A DNA stretch of 64,000 nucleotides from Artocarpus heterophyllus (Eukaryota; Streptophyta; Magnoliopsida; Rosales; Moraceae). Below, in pieces: positions 24,890 through 36,900 of this stretch. The stretch spans positions 8,777,512-8,841,511 of the forward strand of contig CM046350.1 of assembly GCA_025403435.1 (NCBI GenBank). Reading direction: 5' to 3'. A model generated the notes under the pieces. It searched no databases. It was not told the origin of the DNA and saw only the letters and a program-made list of their open reading frames with translations. Positions within the stretch are counted from its first letter, which is position 1, and the number at the start of each line of letters is the position of its first letter. A program made the position numbers and the translations under genes.

Positions 24890-25402
24890 TCAACAATGAA
24901 CACCAACCAAGTCCAAGCAATGCTCAAACTTAGATGTAGATAATGACTTGGTCATCATATCAGTAGGATTACCATAGGTACTAATCTTGCTCACAACAAT
25001 ATCACCACGAGCAATAACCTCACGAACAAAGTAATAACGAGCATCAACGTGCTTAGTTTTCTCATGAAACAACTTATTTTTAGTGAGAAAAATAGCACTC
25101 TGACTATCACAAAACACTGTAGTAATTTACAAGTTTTTATTGAACTTACCAAATAGCACATTCAACCAAATAGCTTCTTTACAAGCTTCAATAATCGCCA
25201 TATATTCTGCCTCAGTAGTAGACAAAGCCACTGTAGTATGCAAATTAACCTTCCAGCTAATAGCACAGCCACTAACGGTAAATACATATCCTATAAGCGA
25301 TCTCCTCTTATCAAAATCTTTAGCAAAATCAGAGTCAACATATCCAATAACTACATCTCTAGTCCTCCCAAACTGCAAACAAATATCAGTAGTACCATTC
25401 AA
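24890..25402 (-). pseudogene. Copia RNase H remnant
   Basis: Two minus-strand open pieces (25127-25402 and 24890-25117) carry copia RNase H landmarks: 'GYVDSDFA' with its catalytic aspartates, 'ALSTTEAEYMA', and, after a stop, '[11 protein letters not shown]' followed by '[14 protein letters not shown]'. At least one stop separates them. It is the C-terminal part of the broken pol. Confidence 0.9.
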
Positions 25403-25943
25403 GTACCTAAATATCCACTAAACTGCTTTCCAATGTTCCTTACCAGGATTAACCAAGTATCTACTAACTGTATTGACTGCATATGATAAGTCTGGACGAG
25501 AACATATTATAGCATACATGAGAGATCCCGCTGCAATAGAATATGGAACTCGAGATATATACTCAATCCCATCATCTGATTATGGAGAAAAAGCAGAAGA
25601 AAGTCTAAAATGTGCAGCTAATGGAGGACTCACAGGTTTGGCACTATGCATATTGAATCTTTGCAAAACTTTCTCAATGTACCCTTTCTAACTCAAATAC
25701 AACTTGCCTGCCTTCCTATCCTTTAGAACCTCCATGCTAAGAATCTTCTTTGTAGCCCCCAAATCTTTCATGTCAAACTCCTTACTGAGTTAAGCCTTCA
25801 CCTTTCTGATTTCTTCCTTATCCCTGGCAGCTATCAACATATAAGAGCAAAGACCCATCACGGTTCTTCTTTATGTTGACATAACTGTCATAGTCAATCC
25901 TCTTAAACTCATGAGAGGTCATAAATGAGTTGAACCTCTTATA

Positions 25944-26315
25944 TCATTGCCTGGGAGACTGTTTCAGGCCGTAGAGAGACTTTTTCAACAAACACACATG
26001 GTCCTCTTTATATGAAACTACAAAACCCTCTGGCTGCTGCATGTAGATATCCTCCTCAAGCTCCCTATGCAAGAATGCGGTCTTTATATCTAACTGCTCA
26101 AGCTCAAGATCATGCATGGCCACAATACCAAGCAAAGCTCGAATAGGCCTATGCTTCACAACTGGAGAGAACACATTCGTGAAGTCTACACCTGGAACCT
26201 GACTATAACCTTTTGCAACTAGTCTGGCCTTATATTTGGCTTCTTCAACTCCTAGCGTACCATTTTTTCTCTTAAACAACCACTTGTAGCGAACAGTTTT
26301 CTTACCTTTAGGTAA
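25944..26315 (-). pseudogene. Copia reverse transcriptase remnant
   Basis: The minus-strand frame contains 'YKARLVAKGYSQ', 'GVDFTNVFSPVVK' and 'LEQLDIKTAFLHRELEEDIYM', which are standard copia reverse transcriptase blocks, then 'LKKSLYGLKQSPRQ' and a stop. The upstream part of the domain lies beyond the insertion, from 27763 on. Confidence 0.92.
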
Positions 26316-27762
26316 TGATAAGTTAGTTTTAGGCTAATTAATTAAATGATTCTCACTTAATATTTTTGTTAATTTTGAGCAATTTATAAGAATTTAATAG
26401 TGTTTTATGCTTTTTTGTAGGTTTAAGAAAAAAAGATGCATAGTGGCAAACCGCGGGGCAAAACGAACTGAAAAATGACCAAAAGTGGACTTGTGGACAA
26501 AATGGAGCCTAGAAACTAGTTATTAGGTGCCTAGGCGCTGCTATTGAAAAATCTTATACAAAAAAACCCAAGAGCATAGCACCTAGGTGCCACAATTTGG
26601 ACGCCTAGGCGCCATTTGGAAGAACTCGTATAGTGCCTAGGCGCTACTTCGAAGCCTAGGCGCTGCAGACATGGCACCTAGGCGCCAGTTCGAAAAAAAT
26701 TTCATAAGCAAGTATGGCGCCTAGGCACTGCAATCATGGTTCCTAGGCGCCGTTACGAAGCCTAGATGCTAGAAAATCGAGTGTAGGCACCGTTACGATT
26801 TCAATTCATTTTTCAGTCTAATTTTGTTTCAAAATTGCCTTTTCAAATCCTAGCCTATAAATAGAACATTATGAAGGGCTGAAGGACGAATTTTGATAGA
26901 AAAAAAAATTACAAAAAAGAGGAGAGAACTTACTGCTTTGGAGAAGAAGAACGGTGCAACCCTGAGACGGAATCCATCTTCACATCCAAACATACAGTTC
27001 TTTTCTTCTACTCATCATGTTAAAGACAATGTTTAGGATGATTTTTAGTTTTGTTATTAACTAATTTGCTCCATTCTAAGGCTACAATGTAGCCGGATTA
27101 TGAATATTCACTTTTATTTAATTTAATTCAATTCGATGTTTATTCATTATCTATGCTGAGTATTTAATCTAATCTTAAAGCTTGTAAAAATTTAGGCACC
27201 TTTTGCATAATTTGTGATTTAATTTGAGGCTGAGAAGCAATAATTAAATTAGACCATGATTGAATGTCATGAGATCATCATACGATCGAGATATATATGA
27301 GACTTGTGTAACACTGTGAATTTCTTGTTCTTAATCAATCTTAGTAAGTTTAGAGTTTCCACAGAGATGTAGGAGATTTGGTAGCTGGGATAAATTATTA
27401 ATGCTTAAGAAAAATTAATGACTATCTAAGAGAAATTTGTTATCGACATAGGAGTAAATACCAATTAATTGAACTAGATAAATTGGACAAGATTAATCCG
27501 GTGAGTCGAAAACCCTAGATGTCTTAATATATTGAAATCTTATCTATTAAAGTTGCAATTTATAAATTTTCATTAATTTAGTTTGTCTTACTTTTACCAT
27601 TTTATTATTCCATTGTGTCCTATATTTCAGTTGTTCAAATAGAATTAGATTTAGAATTAGAGTAATTTGACACTTAGTGACAATTAGTCCTTGAGGGAAC
27701 GATCTCTACTCTCACTTTATTATTTGTTAACGATACGTGCACTTGCGTTAGAAAATTCATAA
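26316..27762 (+). mobile_element. Solo LTR inserted in the copia pol; carries CCTAGGCGC array
   Basis: A 1447-bp insertion begins 'tgataagttag' and splits the copia pol. The copia codons either side join when it is removed. A near-identical 7-bp sequence flanks it: 'taggtaa' at 26309-26315 and 'taggcaa' at 27763-27769. There is no coding region. A TATA box, 'cctataaatag', lies near 26853. The end 'gaacgatctctactctc' plus 'gatacgtgcacttgcg' is typical of plant Tat/Athila-type gypsy LTRs. Orientation and clade are inferences. Confidence 0.75.
26527..26790 (+). repeat. Interspersed palindromic GCCTAGGCGC motif array
   Basis: Roughly ten variants of 'gcgcctaggcgc' occur in about 260 bp of the solo LTR, upstream of its TATA box. 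Spacing is irregular, with sequence between motifs that is not conserved. Confidence 0.85.
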
Positions 27763-28518
27763 TAGGCAACTTCATCAAATTCCAAGTCCCATTCTTACGA
27801 AAAGATTCCATCTCCTCCTACATAGCAATCATCCATCTCCTAGACACATCACAGCCAACCGCCTCTGAATAAATAGAAGGTTCTTCATTGCAATCAATAT
27901 CTTCTGCCATTGATAAAGCATAAGCTACTGAGTCGGCCTCAACAAACCTCTTTGGAGGCCTAACATCTCTCTTAGGTCTATCCTCGGTGATAAAATACTG
28001 CGGTAGTTTTGGTGGCTGTGACGGAGAAGCAACATCTCCATGACTCTCTAAACTTGACTAGGAAGTCGAATTAAATGATGTACTAGTCTCAATCTGAAAC
28101 TCCATCTGTCTACTAGATCTCTCTTGATCAACATCACTAGATCTTATAGTAGATGTCCCACATAACAAAGTAGTCTCATCAAACACAATATCTCTACTAA
28201 TAATCACCTTCTTGGCTTCCGGGCACCACACCTTATAGCCTTTAACTGCAGAGTATGTCGGACTGTTAAATCCCTCATAATTCCTTCTGATTTACAGAAG
28301 ACATTAAATTCATCTGAATAAAACTCTAAGCCATTATCAGTGTTGAGATGTTTAACTGGCTTACCGGTCTACTTTTCTACCATGGTCTTCCAATCTTTGA
28401 ACGTAGCAAAAACATCATTCTTCTACTTTAAAAAGAATGTCCATACCTTTCTAGAAAAGTCATCTATAATCGTAAGCATGTAACTAGCACCACCACGAGA
28501 AAGAATAGTAGACGGTCC

Positions 28519-29120
28519 CTAAAGGTCAGAATGAACATACTCCAAAATATCTTTTGTGTTATAAATGCCTTTGCCAAATCTGACTATCCTTTGTTTCCCA
28601 AACACACAGTTCTCATAAAACTCCATCTTACCTATGCATTGTCCATCAAGCAGTCCTCTGTTACTCAACTCTACCGTCCCAAGCTCACTCATATGCCCCA
28701 GTCGTATATGCCATAACTTAGTGAGATCACTATCAGACATAGTGGATGTAGTAACAGCTGCATCTCCTATAACTGTAGTACCCTATAAAACATACAAACT
28801 AGCAGTCTTCTTCTACCTTTTCATCATAACAAGAGCACCTTTACTGACCTTTAAAACTCCACCTTCACTGGAGTACCTGTACCCTTTTGAATCTAAAGCA
28901 CTCAAGGAATAAAATTCCTTTTCAGATCAGGGACATGTCTTGCATCACCCAGTGTCCTTACTACTCCATCATACATCTTGATCCTGATAGTTCCAATACC
29001 AACAATCTTGTATGGAGTGTTGTTATCCATCAAAACAAAACCTTTAGAAACTGTTTCATATGTTGAAAACCAATCCCGATTGGGACACATGTGAAACATA
29101 CATACAGAGTCAAGACCCAA
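28519..29120 (-). pseudogene. Copia GAG-pre-integrase and integrase zinc-module remnant
   Basis: The minus strand shows '[16 protein letters not shown]' and 'ENCVFGKQ', which belong to the HHCC zinc module before the integrase core. The adjacent upstream frame contains 'VPDLKRNFI'. Downstream pieces to about 28300 contain integrase-core fragments with stops. The element cannot be expressed as one protein. Confidence 0.88.
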
Positions 29121-29990
29121 CCCTCATAGGGTTTGGATTCACCATTAGAAATCACCAAGAGGTCCCCTTCAGAAACTTCTTTCACAACATTGGCCTCACC
29201 AGTTTTATCCATTTGCTTTCCATTTTGATCAACCACTCTCTTATTCTTGTTTTGTAGTTTATAGTAGTTGGTCTTAATATGCCCCTTTTTCTTGCAATAG
29301 TTGCAGACTTTGTCCTTATGCTTGGACTTCGATCTGCCCCACATATCAGCACTAGAACTAGAACTCCTCTCCTGAGTCCTACCACAAACAACAAGACCTT
29401 CTCCTTGAGCTGCAAGCTCATTCACAAGTTGCTTCATCTTTTCTTTAGATAACAAGGCATCATAAAATTCATCCAGAGTGCATCCTGACCATACAAAATT
29501 GTATCTCTAAATGTTGCATATGATGAGAGCAACAAACATAGAAAGATTAACCCTAAGTCTTTTTCCTCGTACTTAACCTCCATGGCCTTTAACTTAGAGA
29601 CAATTTCCTTAAAAACGGTTAAGTGTTCTTCAAGAGATGCACCTTCAGCCATCTTGTGTAGATGCAAACGCTGCTTCAGATGTAGCTTACTAGTGAGACT
29701 TTTGTTATACACAACTGTTCCAACTTCAACCATAACAGCAGCGGTCTTCTCTTTCAAAACATCCTATAAAATTCTATTCAACAGATGAAGTTAAATCTAG
29801 GTTAAAGCCTTCCGATCCTTATGTTGTTTCTCCTCCGTTGTCCACGATGAGGGCATCTTGTCAAAACCTAATAGCGCTTTTTCCAAATCTATCTGCACCT
29901 ACATAGCCCGCATCTTAACCTACCAAAGACTAAACCTGGTGTCATGATCCAAAAGTGGAATGTCGTACTTCATTGTTGCCATCGCTAAGA
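29030..29990 (-). pseudogene. Copia gag remnant
   Basis: Open pieces at 29434-29757 and 29030-29455 overlap in different frames, showing a frameshift. The first resembles copia gag, including 'LHLHKMAEGASLEEHL'. The second has a zinc-knuckle region, 'CNYCKKKGHIKTNYYK', in which the last cysteine of the CCHC pattern is replaced by tyrosine. Additional stops occur upstream to about 29990. Confidence 0.88.
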
Positions 29991-30204
29991 TCAAAGCCAC
30001 GTTATGATACTACTTGTTACGAAAATAATGCAATAGAAACAAAAAACAAAAACACATAGAGATTTACGTGGAAACCCAAGACGGAAAAAAACCATAGGTA
30101 AAGTAGAAGAAAATCACTAAACTCGTGAAGATTACAAGATAAAGGCGATTAATGAGGCTAAAAATTTAATAATGATGAAACCTTAATGCAATACACCATA
30201 TATA

Positions 30205-32205
30205 TGTCACGCCCCAGAGTATGGGAGGTGACGGAGCGGGTTAATTAGGTTAATTAAATAAAATTTTAATTAAACACAAGCTAAAGGATTCAATTAATTA
30301 TGAAAAAAATGTGACAATTTGAAACCTTTTTAGGCAAACATTTATAATAATTAAACAAGTGAGATAAAACAAAATGAAATAAAATAAAATGATAAAATAA
30401 TAAAGAGAGGGGAATACGCGTTAGGTCCCACCGAACCAACAACTTGTGCACACACATAGTATCAACAATATGCAAATTACGACCACAATCTAAAATAGAG
30501 AAAGAAATTAAATAATACATGCCTTAATTAATTTATACAAACAACCTAATTAGGTCTTCTACTGCTCGTAAGTCCGGCCTGCGGACCTTTCATTAATCCT
30601 AGGCTAAATTCTACATAGGGGAAAAGGTTTGAAAATAAATAAAAAGTGAGTGAAAGGCTTAGTAGGACTATGCTTTAAAATAAATGAACGATTTAAATAT
30701 AAAATTTATCTTCTAAGAAAAATAATTTAGAAAACATAATTAGATAGATAAAATTCATTTAAATAAAACTTATCAAAATCAGTTCATCCAGAAGGTACTT
30801 TTTTATCTTTCTTGGGCAAAGCATAATTATCACCACCGAAGCGGCCCAACTGGGTTTCGAGACCTGCTCCAAGGTCGCACGCTATACGACTCGATCTCTG
30901 AGTATGGCATCATGCCCATCTATACCTTTCTATAATTATTAAAATCTCATATTATCAAGTATAATCATTTACATTCATTATGCGGTTCATTATGAAAATC
31001 ACCTCATTCTACTATTTATGAAAACAACTGATAAAACCTTTTTCAATCCATCATTAGAAAATACTTTAAAGGAAATCATTTGAGGCCAAATCATTTTAAA
31101 AGCTTGGTTACCAAGGAATGGGGTAGAAGTCCTATCTCAGTATTCGTACCGATGTCCCACACCGCTGTCCGGATCTGCTATATGTTAGTTCCACGGAACC
31201 ACGAACAACCTTAATTAGGAACTAGGTTTATCAGTATCTAGCTTAAGATATCCTATGTTATTAAACTATCTCATAGTGTCCTAGTGTGCCGTTTAAGTTC
31301 AGAAAATTACACTACAAGATTAAAATCTCAATCAGGGTTCAAAACAGTGAAAATGGATGAAAAACGACAAATTTTGGTGATGCTTGGTCGGCCTGCCGGT
31401 TTCCCTAGTCCGGCCTACCAGCAAATCAAGTTCGACCTGCCAAAGGTATGAGTCTCACCTGTCGGACTCATGAATCTGGCTTGCCAAACTTCAAGTTCGG
31501 CCCGCCGAACTAGAAAATTTTAGAATTTTTCCAAAGTCGGGTCTCGGCCTCCCCAAGCCCAATTCTCATTTTCACATGTTTTTCTCAATTTCTAGGCATG
31601 AAAAACACTCATAGATGATAGAAAACAATAATAGAACACCTTTAGACTAGTTTAAACAAGATTTACATAGAAAATTTCAAGAAAATCCAAAAATAAGAAA
31701 AATAGAGGAAAAATAGAAAAACTTGGTTCGAATTTGTTTTTTTTTTGTTTTTATCAAACTAAGCTTAGATTCTAGATATTTTAGATTCCTCTAACTTAGA
31801 TTCAAGGTTTTTTAAACTCAAAAAGGCTCGGATTTTAAAATGCTAAGAAAATTAAAAAATTTAGAAAAAGTTTAAAATTTGAAAACTAACCTTAATTTAA
31901 TCTTTGAATCGAGTTTGTGATTGTTCAAACGTGCTCCTGAGCTTCCAATCAACTGAAAACCGAAGCTTGGGCTTGATTTGGAATAAAAAATTTGAAAGAA
32001 AGAGAGAGAGAAAGAGAGGAAAGAGAGTGTGCCGAGAGAGAGTGAGGGAAAGAAAGAGGGAGAGATTAAATAAGCAAAAGGAAGGGTGATTTCCAACAAG
32101 GAAACCATGTGCAGCACACAGGTTTTAAACGGGACGTGTTTAGTATTTGATGAATTGTTTTGTTTAAAAATTTAACAAAAGTGAGTTGTAATTAAGAGTT
32201 GAACT
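30205..32205 (-). repeat. Diverged solo LTR related to the young gypsy element
   Basis: On the minus strand this segment parallels the 2161-bp gypsy LTR. The plus-strand start 'tgtcacgcccc' is the inverse of the LTR end. The related pieces follow in order: the region around 'cccaactgggtttcgaga', the decayed CGGCAGGCCG array (31385-31510), and the CT-rich tract (seen as GA-rich at 31990-32065). The last ~70 bp of the family are missing at 32205, where a small MITE begins. No internal region is present. Confidence 0.82.
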
Positions 32206-33300
32206 AAAAGTATTGTAGTATATGAAAACTTTATATTTTAGTATATTTTTACTTTATACTGTAGCATGTGCAAGCTTTATAATATTTGCTTTACAACTGA
32301 TGAGTTGAAACTGAGTTTGTCAAATATCCTATTGATAATTAAAGTTTTTTTTCAATTTTTTTGTTGCTTATGTTTTATTTACGGCTTTGTTTTCACTTTG
32401 TTTTGTTTTGCTAAGACTTGCTATGATTATATTGCAAATATTTTAGTTGGCATGTGTATATGATTTGGTTTATATGGTAAAAACTTTAATTTCAAACTAA
32501 ATTTAAATTTATAGTGAGTTTATACATTATCATTTGTTTAAAGTTGCGGCAATTTTCAAATGTATAGACTTATTAAAATAGAAAATAGAATGAGCATTCA
32601 TCCCCAATTCCAACTTTAAATTACAATTTGTAATTTGAACTATATTGGCAATTTTTTCCCATAAATTTTAAAAACAAACTTAGTTTGAAATCGCATTTGT
32701 TAAAAGTGAAATTCTAATAATAAATATGAGTAAATTACACTGTTGTATCTTAAACTATTTGTTTTTTTTTTCATAATATACTTTGATTTTTTAATCTTGA
32801 CAAAATGCACCTTGAGTTTTGAAATCATTGACAATTAAGGTCCAATAACTAACAAACGTCAAAAAGCATAGAAAATTTTAGTCATGAAATTCATGTGTGA
32901 GTTTTCTTTCGTAAGGTAGAACTCCTTAATTTAAGAAAAAATTAAAACTCAATACGTGAAAAAATATATTTAATGAAAATTAAATAGCTATTGAATCTCA
33001 ATTGTTAATAATTTTAAAATTTAAGGTGTCTTAAAATTGAAAGTTTATCACATATTATGAAAAAAATGAATAACTCTGAATGCAACAGCACAATCTACTC
33101 AGTAAATAATTATTTCCAAGGCGTTTTGTAATCGAATAATATTTCACCGTTGGTAAAAAAAATCTTCAACGCGTCATTTTTTCAATAATGTTTTAATATT
33201 TTTTAGGTATAATTTTTTAATTATTAAAGTACGTTAAATTCACAAAGATCATTAACCACTTCACGGGATCGCGTGAGGCCCTGCAAGTCCCCGAAAAGTG
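32206..33300. other. Intergenic between transposon nest and SYS1; one small-MITE copy
   Basis: A small-MITE copy occupies about 32210-32335, ending 'tttgtcaaatat'. The remainder is AT-rich with no supported gene. The last part before 33300 should hold the SYS1 promoter, but I could not pick a convincing TATA box. Confidence 0.45.
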
Positions 33301-33918
33301 TCGTCTTTGTTTGCAAGCTTCTGGTGAAGCTCCAAAGAGAGGCTTCAAAAGGCTTCTTCTCTTTCCGCTGAAGAAACCAAACTCGGAGACTGCAATTTTT
33401 CGTAATTCATATCTGAACTGTAAGATTCTTCATCTTCATCTTCATCTCTCTCGATCTGGGTCTCTTTTTCTTCTTCTTTCGGAGCCAAGTCCAAAAGAAT
33501 TTCGAAGCAGGGAATGTTCTCAAGCATCTGAATTTCCTTTCGCTGTTCCAATAATTGTTCTCTATTTTCTTCTGGGCATATGCGATTTTTAATTTTGAAG
33601 CAAATTTTTATCGGAGTGAAGTGACTTATTCGGTAAATTCCAGATCGGAATCCGTAACAAGCACGGGTTTTTGAAGGATTGGGAGGGGAATCGGACTTGT
33701 TATGGATTTAGAGTAATTTTGTTTTCTTGCGTTTGAGTAAGATTGTTGTGGAGGAGTTGGACTGATGGTTCAAAGATCGTTGCTTTAATTGCTTCAAGGG
33801 TTTGAGAATTCGCTACGACGATTTCCGAATTGGGGGTTTTTGATTTTTGAGGAATTTTGTTGATTTTGGAATTTCAAGGGATTTTTCTTTCTTTTCTTTC
33901 TTCTGGGTCATCGTAGTC

Positions 33919-36900
33919 ATGTTCTATGGTGCGGTGGTATGGGACCCTTGGCTGATTGTTGCCCAAATCGTTTGCCTTCAATGCGTGTACTATCTCACTC
34001 TTGGGTTTTTCTTGTCCCTTCTCGTTGCGACTCGCGTCTCTCGGATGAGTCTTGTGTATTTCTTTGACTTCTCTAGTATCACTGCTTCCACAGTCACTGG
34101 GTGGTACGTCATTGCTTCATTTCTTCTCAGTTCACTTGCCGGGTAATAAACTTTTTTTAATTTGATTTGGACTATTTTGTTTTGTTTTGTTTTTCCACTT
34201 AGTTTATTATCTATATGTAATTTGTGATTTATGATTGGCAACACCAAAGTTATATGAGATTTGATTTTATATGGTACATAGATGGTTGAGTTTGTTATAG
34301 CTTGATCTAGTTTGTTAACTTCTGCTAATCAATTTTGTTTATGCAGAGCTGGGTATCTGGTTTATTTGATTGAGAGGGCGAAGAAATGCTTGGACTTTTC
34401 AGTCACTCTCTTCGTCATACATCTTTTTATCTGCATGTTATACGGGGGTTGGCCTTCTTCAGTGACATGGTGGATTGTGAATGGTACTGGAATTGCAATC
34501 ATGGCTCTACTGGGAGAATATCTCTGCATTAAACGCGAATTGCGGGAGATTCCAACTACACGGTTCCGTTCAAGTAAGGACTTTTTCCTTTGTTTTTTAG
34601 GCTAGCTAAGTAGAAAGAAACTGCTTATATTTCATAAAGACTGTTTCGTTACAGAGTCGATTTTATAGGTATGAATAGATTTTTTTGGTGTCTATGGTCC
34701 AATAAATCTCAAGGTTGCTTAAAGTTTCTGCCTTGATGAAGGGAATAGAGTGGAAGCAATCCTCTGTTTTTATCCTTCGGCTGATAAAAACTAGAGAATC
34801 TATAACCTTTACTGAAATTGGATATGGATTTTCAATAGGTACTAGGTAGATGTGTTTCGAATAATTGGAGTTCAAGGTTAATGGAAATTTGCTATCGTCG
34901 GTTACACGTTTTTTGTTGAAGGTACATAGGGACCTGTTGACATTTGGATGCCTGATTCGATTAAGCTTGAGTGCATTCTCAGGCATTGTCTTTCTCATTG
35001 TGGAAAGTGGATCGGTTATGATTAAGTGGGAATACAAAAGCCTTGCATTTATGTTTGGGAATTTGGAAGTCTACAAGTTTGAGTATTTAGTGTGTTTATT
35101 TTGGGTCTTAGAATTCTTAAAGCTTAGATTTATTTTAATATTTATTGTTGTGGTTTTGGAGTTTTAGAATTTGAATGTGTGTGTGTGTGTGTTTTTATTT
35201 TTTAATGGCAAGTCAATAATATAGGTTGCTTTGGAGGGCTATGAATTGCCTTGTAATCTTTTATTTGAGATCAGAAGTGATTTTTGAGTTGCTTACAGAA
35301 TAGAGAGGTTTCTCTTTTCTTTCCAATACATTTGGTATTATTCAGAATCAACGAATAGTTGATGCTTGAACCCTTGGTATTTTCGGTGAATCAACAAGTT
35401 TATAAATGCCCCTATTTTCTTGTATTCTATGTGATCAACGGACTTTAGGAAGAACTATTCTTTCCAATACTCTTGGTATTCTTCGGAATCAATGATTAGT
35501 TGATGCTTGTACTTCTGGTATTCTTAGTGAATCAACAAGTTTATTGATATCCTATTTGCTGGTATTCTGAGCAGTCACCGAACTTTAGGAAGAACTATTC
35601 TTTCCAATACTCTTGGTATTCTTCGGCATCAATTGAGTAGTTGATGCCTGTACTCTTGGTATTCTTAGTGAATCAACAAGTTTATAGATGCCCTATTTTG
35701 GTATTCTGAGCGATCGCCAGACTTTAGGAAGAACTCTTTCCCATATTCTTGGTTTTTTTGGAATCAACGAGTAGTTGATGCCTGTATTCTTAGTGAATCA
35801 ATAGGTTTATAGATGCTCTATTTTCTGGTATTCTAAGTTATCACCGGACTTTAGGAAGAACTATCTTCTTCTTTCACTAGGTCTCCCTCCTCTCCCCCAC
35901 TCCCACCCCCACACCTACGCACCCACCCACCCACCACATTGCATCAGTTGGTATGAGAGCTTTACGCATCAGTTGGTATGAGAGCTTTACTCTCTTTCAC
36001 CATGTCTCTGCGCTGACCTCCCAATGTTCATGTTCAAGGACTTTTTACCATGCACTTTTATGCTCGCTAACTTGAAAGAAACCGCTTTTATTTCATAAAA
36101 ATTGTTTCTTTGAAGAGTCTGTTTTGTTCGTATGAAAGAAAGATTTTTATGGTGTTTATGGTCAAAAACAAATCTTAAGGCTGCTTAAGGTTTCCGCCTA
36201 GATGAAGAGAATATAGTAAAAGCAGTACCCTGCTTTCATTCTTTTGGCTGATTTAAACTAGAGAATCTCAGATCCTTTGGGGAAATTACATAAGGATTTT
36301 CATTAGGTACGAGGTAGATGTTGGTGGTACATAGGGGATTGTTGACATTTGGATTCCCTTGATGATTCATATAAGCTTCAGTGCATATTAAGGCATTGTC
36401 TTTCTCATTTTGGAAGACTGTAGAGTTTAGACATCTTAGAGCATCTCTAATGTAATGTTAAATTCATGTGCCAATGGTAAATTTAGCATTTGAGCGTAAG
36501 AGAACACTCTCCAATGTAATGCTATTTCTAATACTAAATTTTTTATATGCTAAACTTTGAAGTAAATTTGTCTCAAAGTTTAGCATATAGCAAATTTGGC
36601 ATTTGATTCCTATTAGTTGGTAGATTGACTTTTTGCTTTAATAATTACAACATTCTTACTTTTTAATTGTTTTAATATTAAAAATTTACTTTTTCAAGTT
36701 TCAAGATTTAATAATACGACAAAAGGCAAATATGACATTTTAAATAGCATTATGCATTGGAGTATAACATAAAATCACACATCAAATATATTATTTTTAC
36801 ACTTTATGGTGGCAAATATAATATTAGCCTTGGCATTTGTATTGGAGATGGTCTATGGTGGCTTGGAGTTATTGCACTTTTAGACACTTTCATCCAGCAT

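Larger units (their letters stand above)
24443..30204 (-). mobile_element. Degenerate Ty1/copia retrotransposon with truncated 5' LTR
   Basis: The minus-strand element has its 3' LTR at 24443-24798 (356 bp, TG...CA) and a 5' LTR remnant at 30015-30204. The order on the minus strand is gag, GAG-pre-integrase/integrase, reverse transcriptase, RNase H, as in copia. A polypurine tract, 'aaggtggagaa', borders the 3' LTR. The primer-binding site beside 30015 is decayed. The two LTRs differ at many positions and pol has many stops, so it is old and dead. A second element is inserted in it at 26316-27762, and a gypsy LTR cuts it at 30205. Confidence 0.93.

Noticed and set aside
26527..26790. CCTAGGCGC array considered as CRISPR-like
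   Set aside because: Eukaryotic LTR context, variable motifs and no uniform spacers.
32340..33300. Remnant of the SULTR3 duplicated flank after the transposon nest
   Set aside because: I looked for similarity to 51930 onward and found none by eye.
35941..35990. Doublet resembling a retrotransposon primer-binding site
   Set aside because: The match to the Met-tRNA site is poor and no LTR ends or coding remnants flank it.
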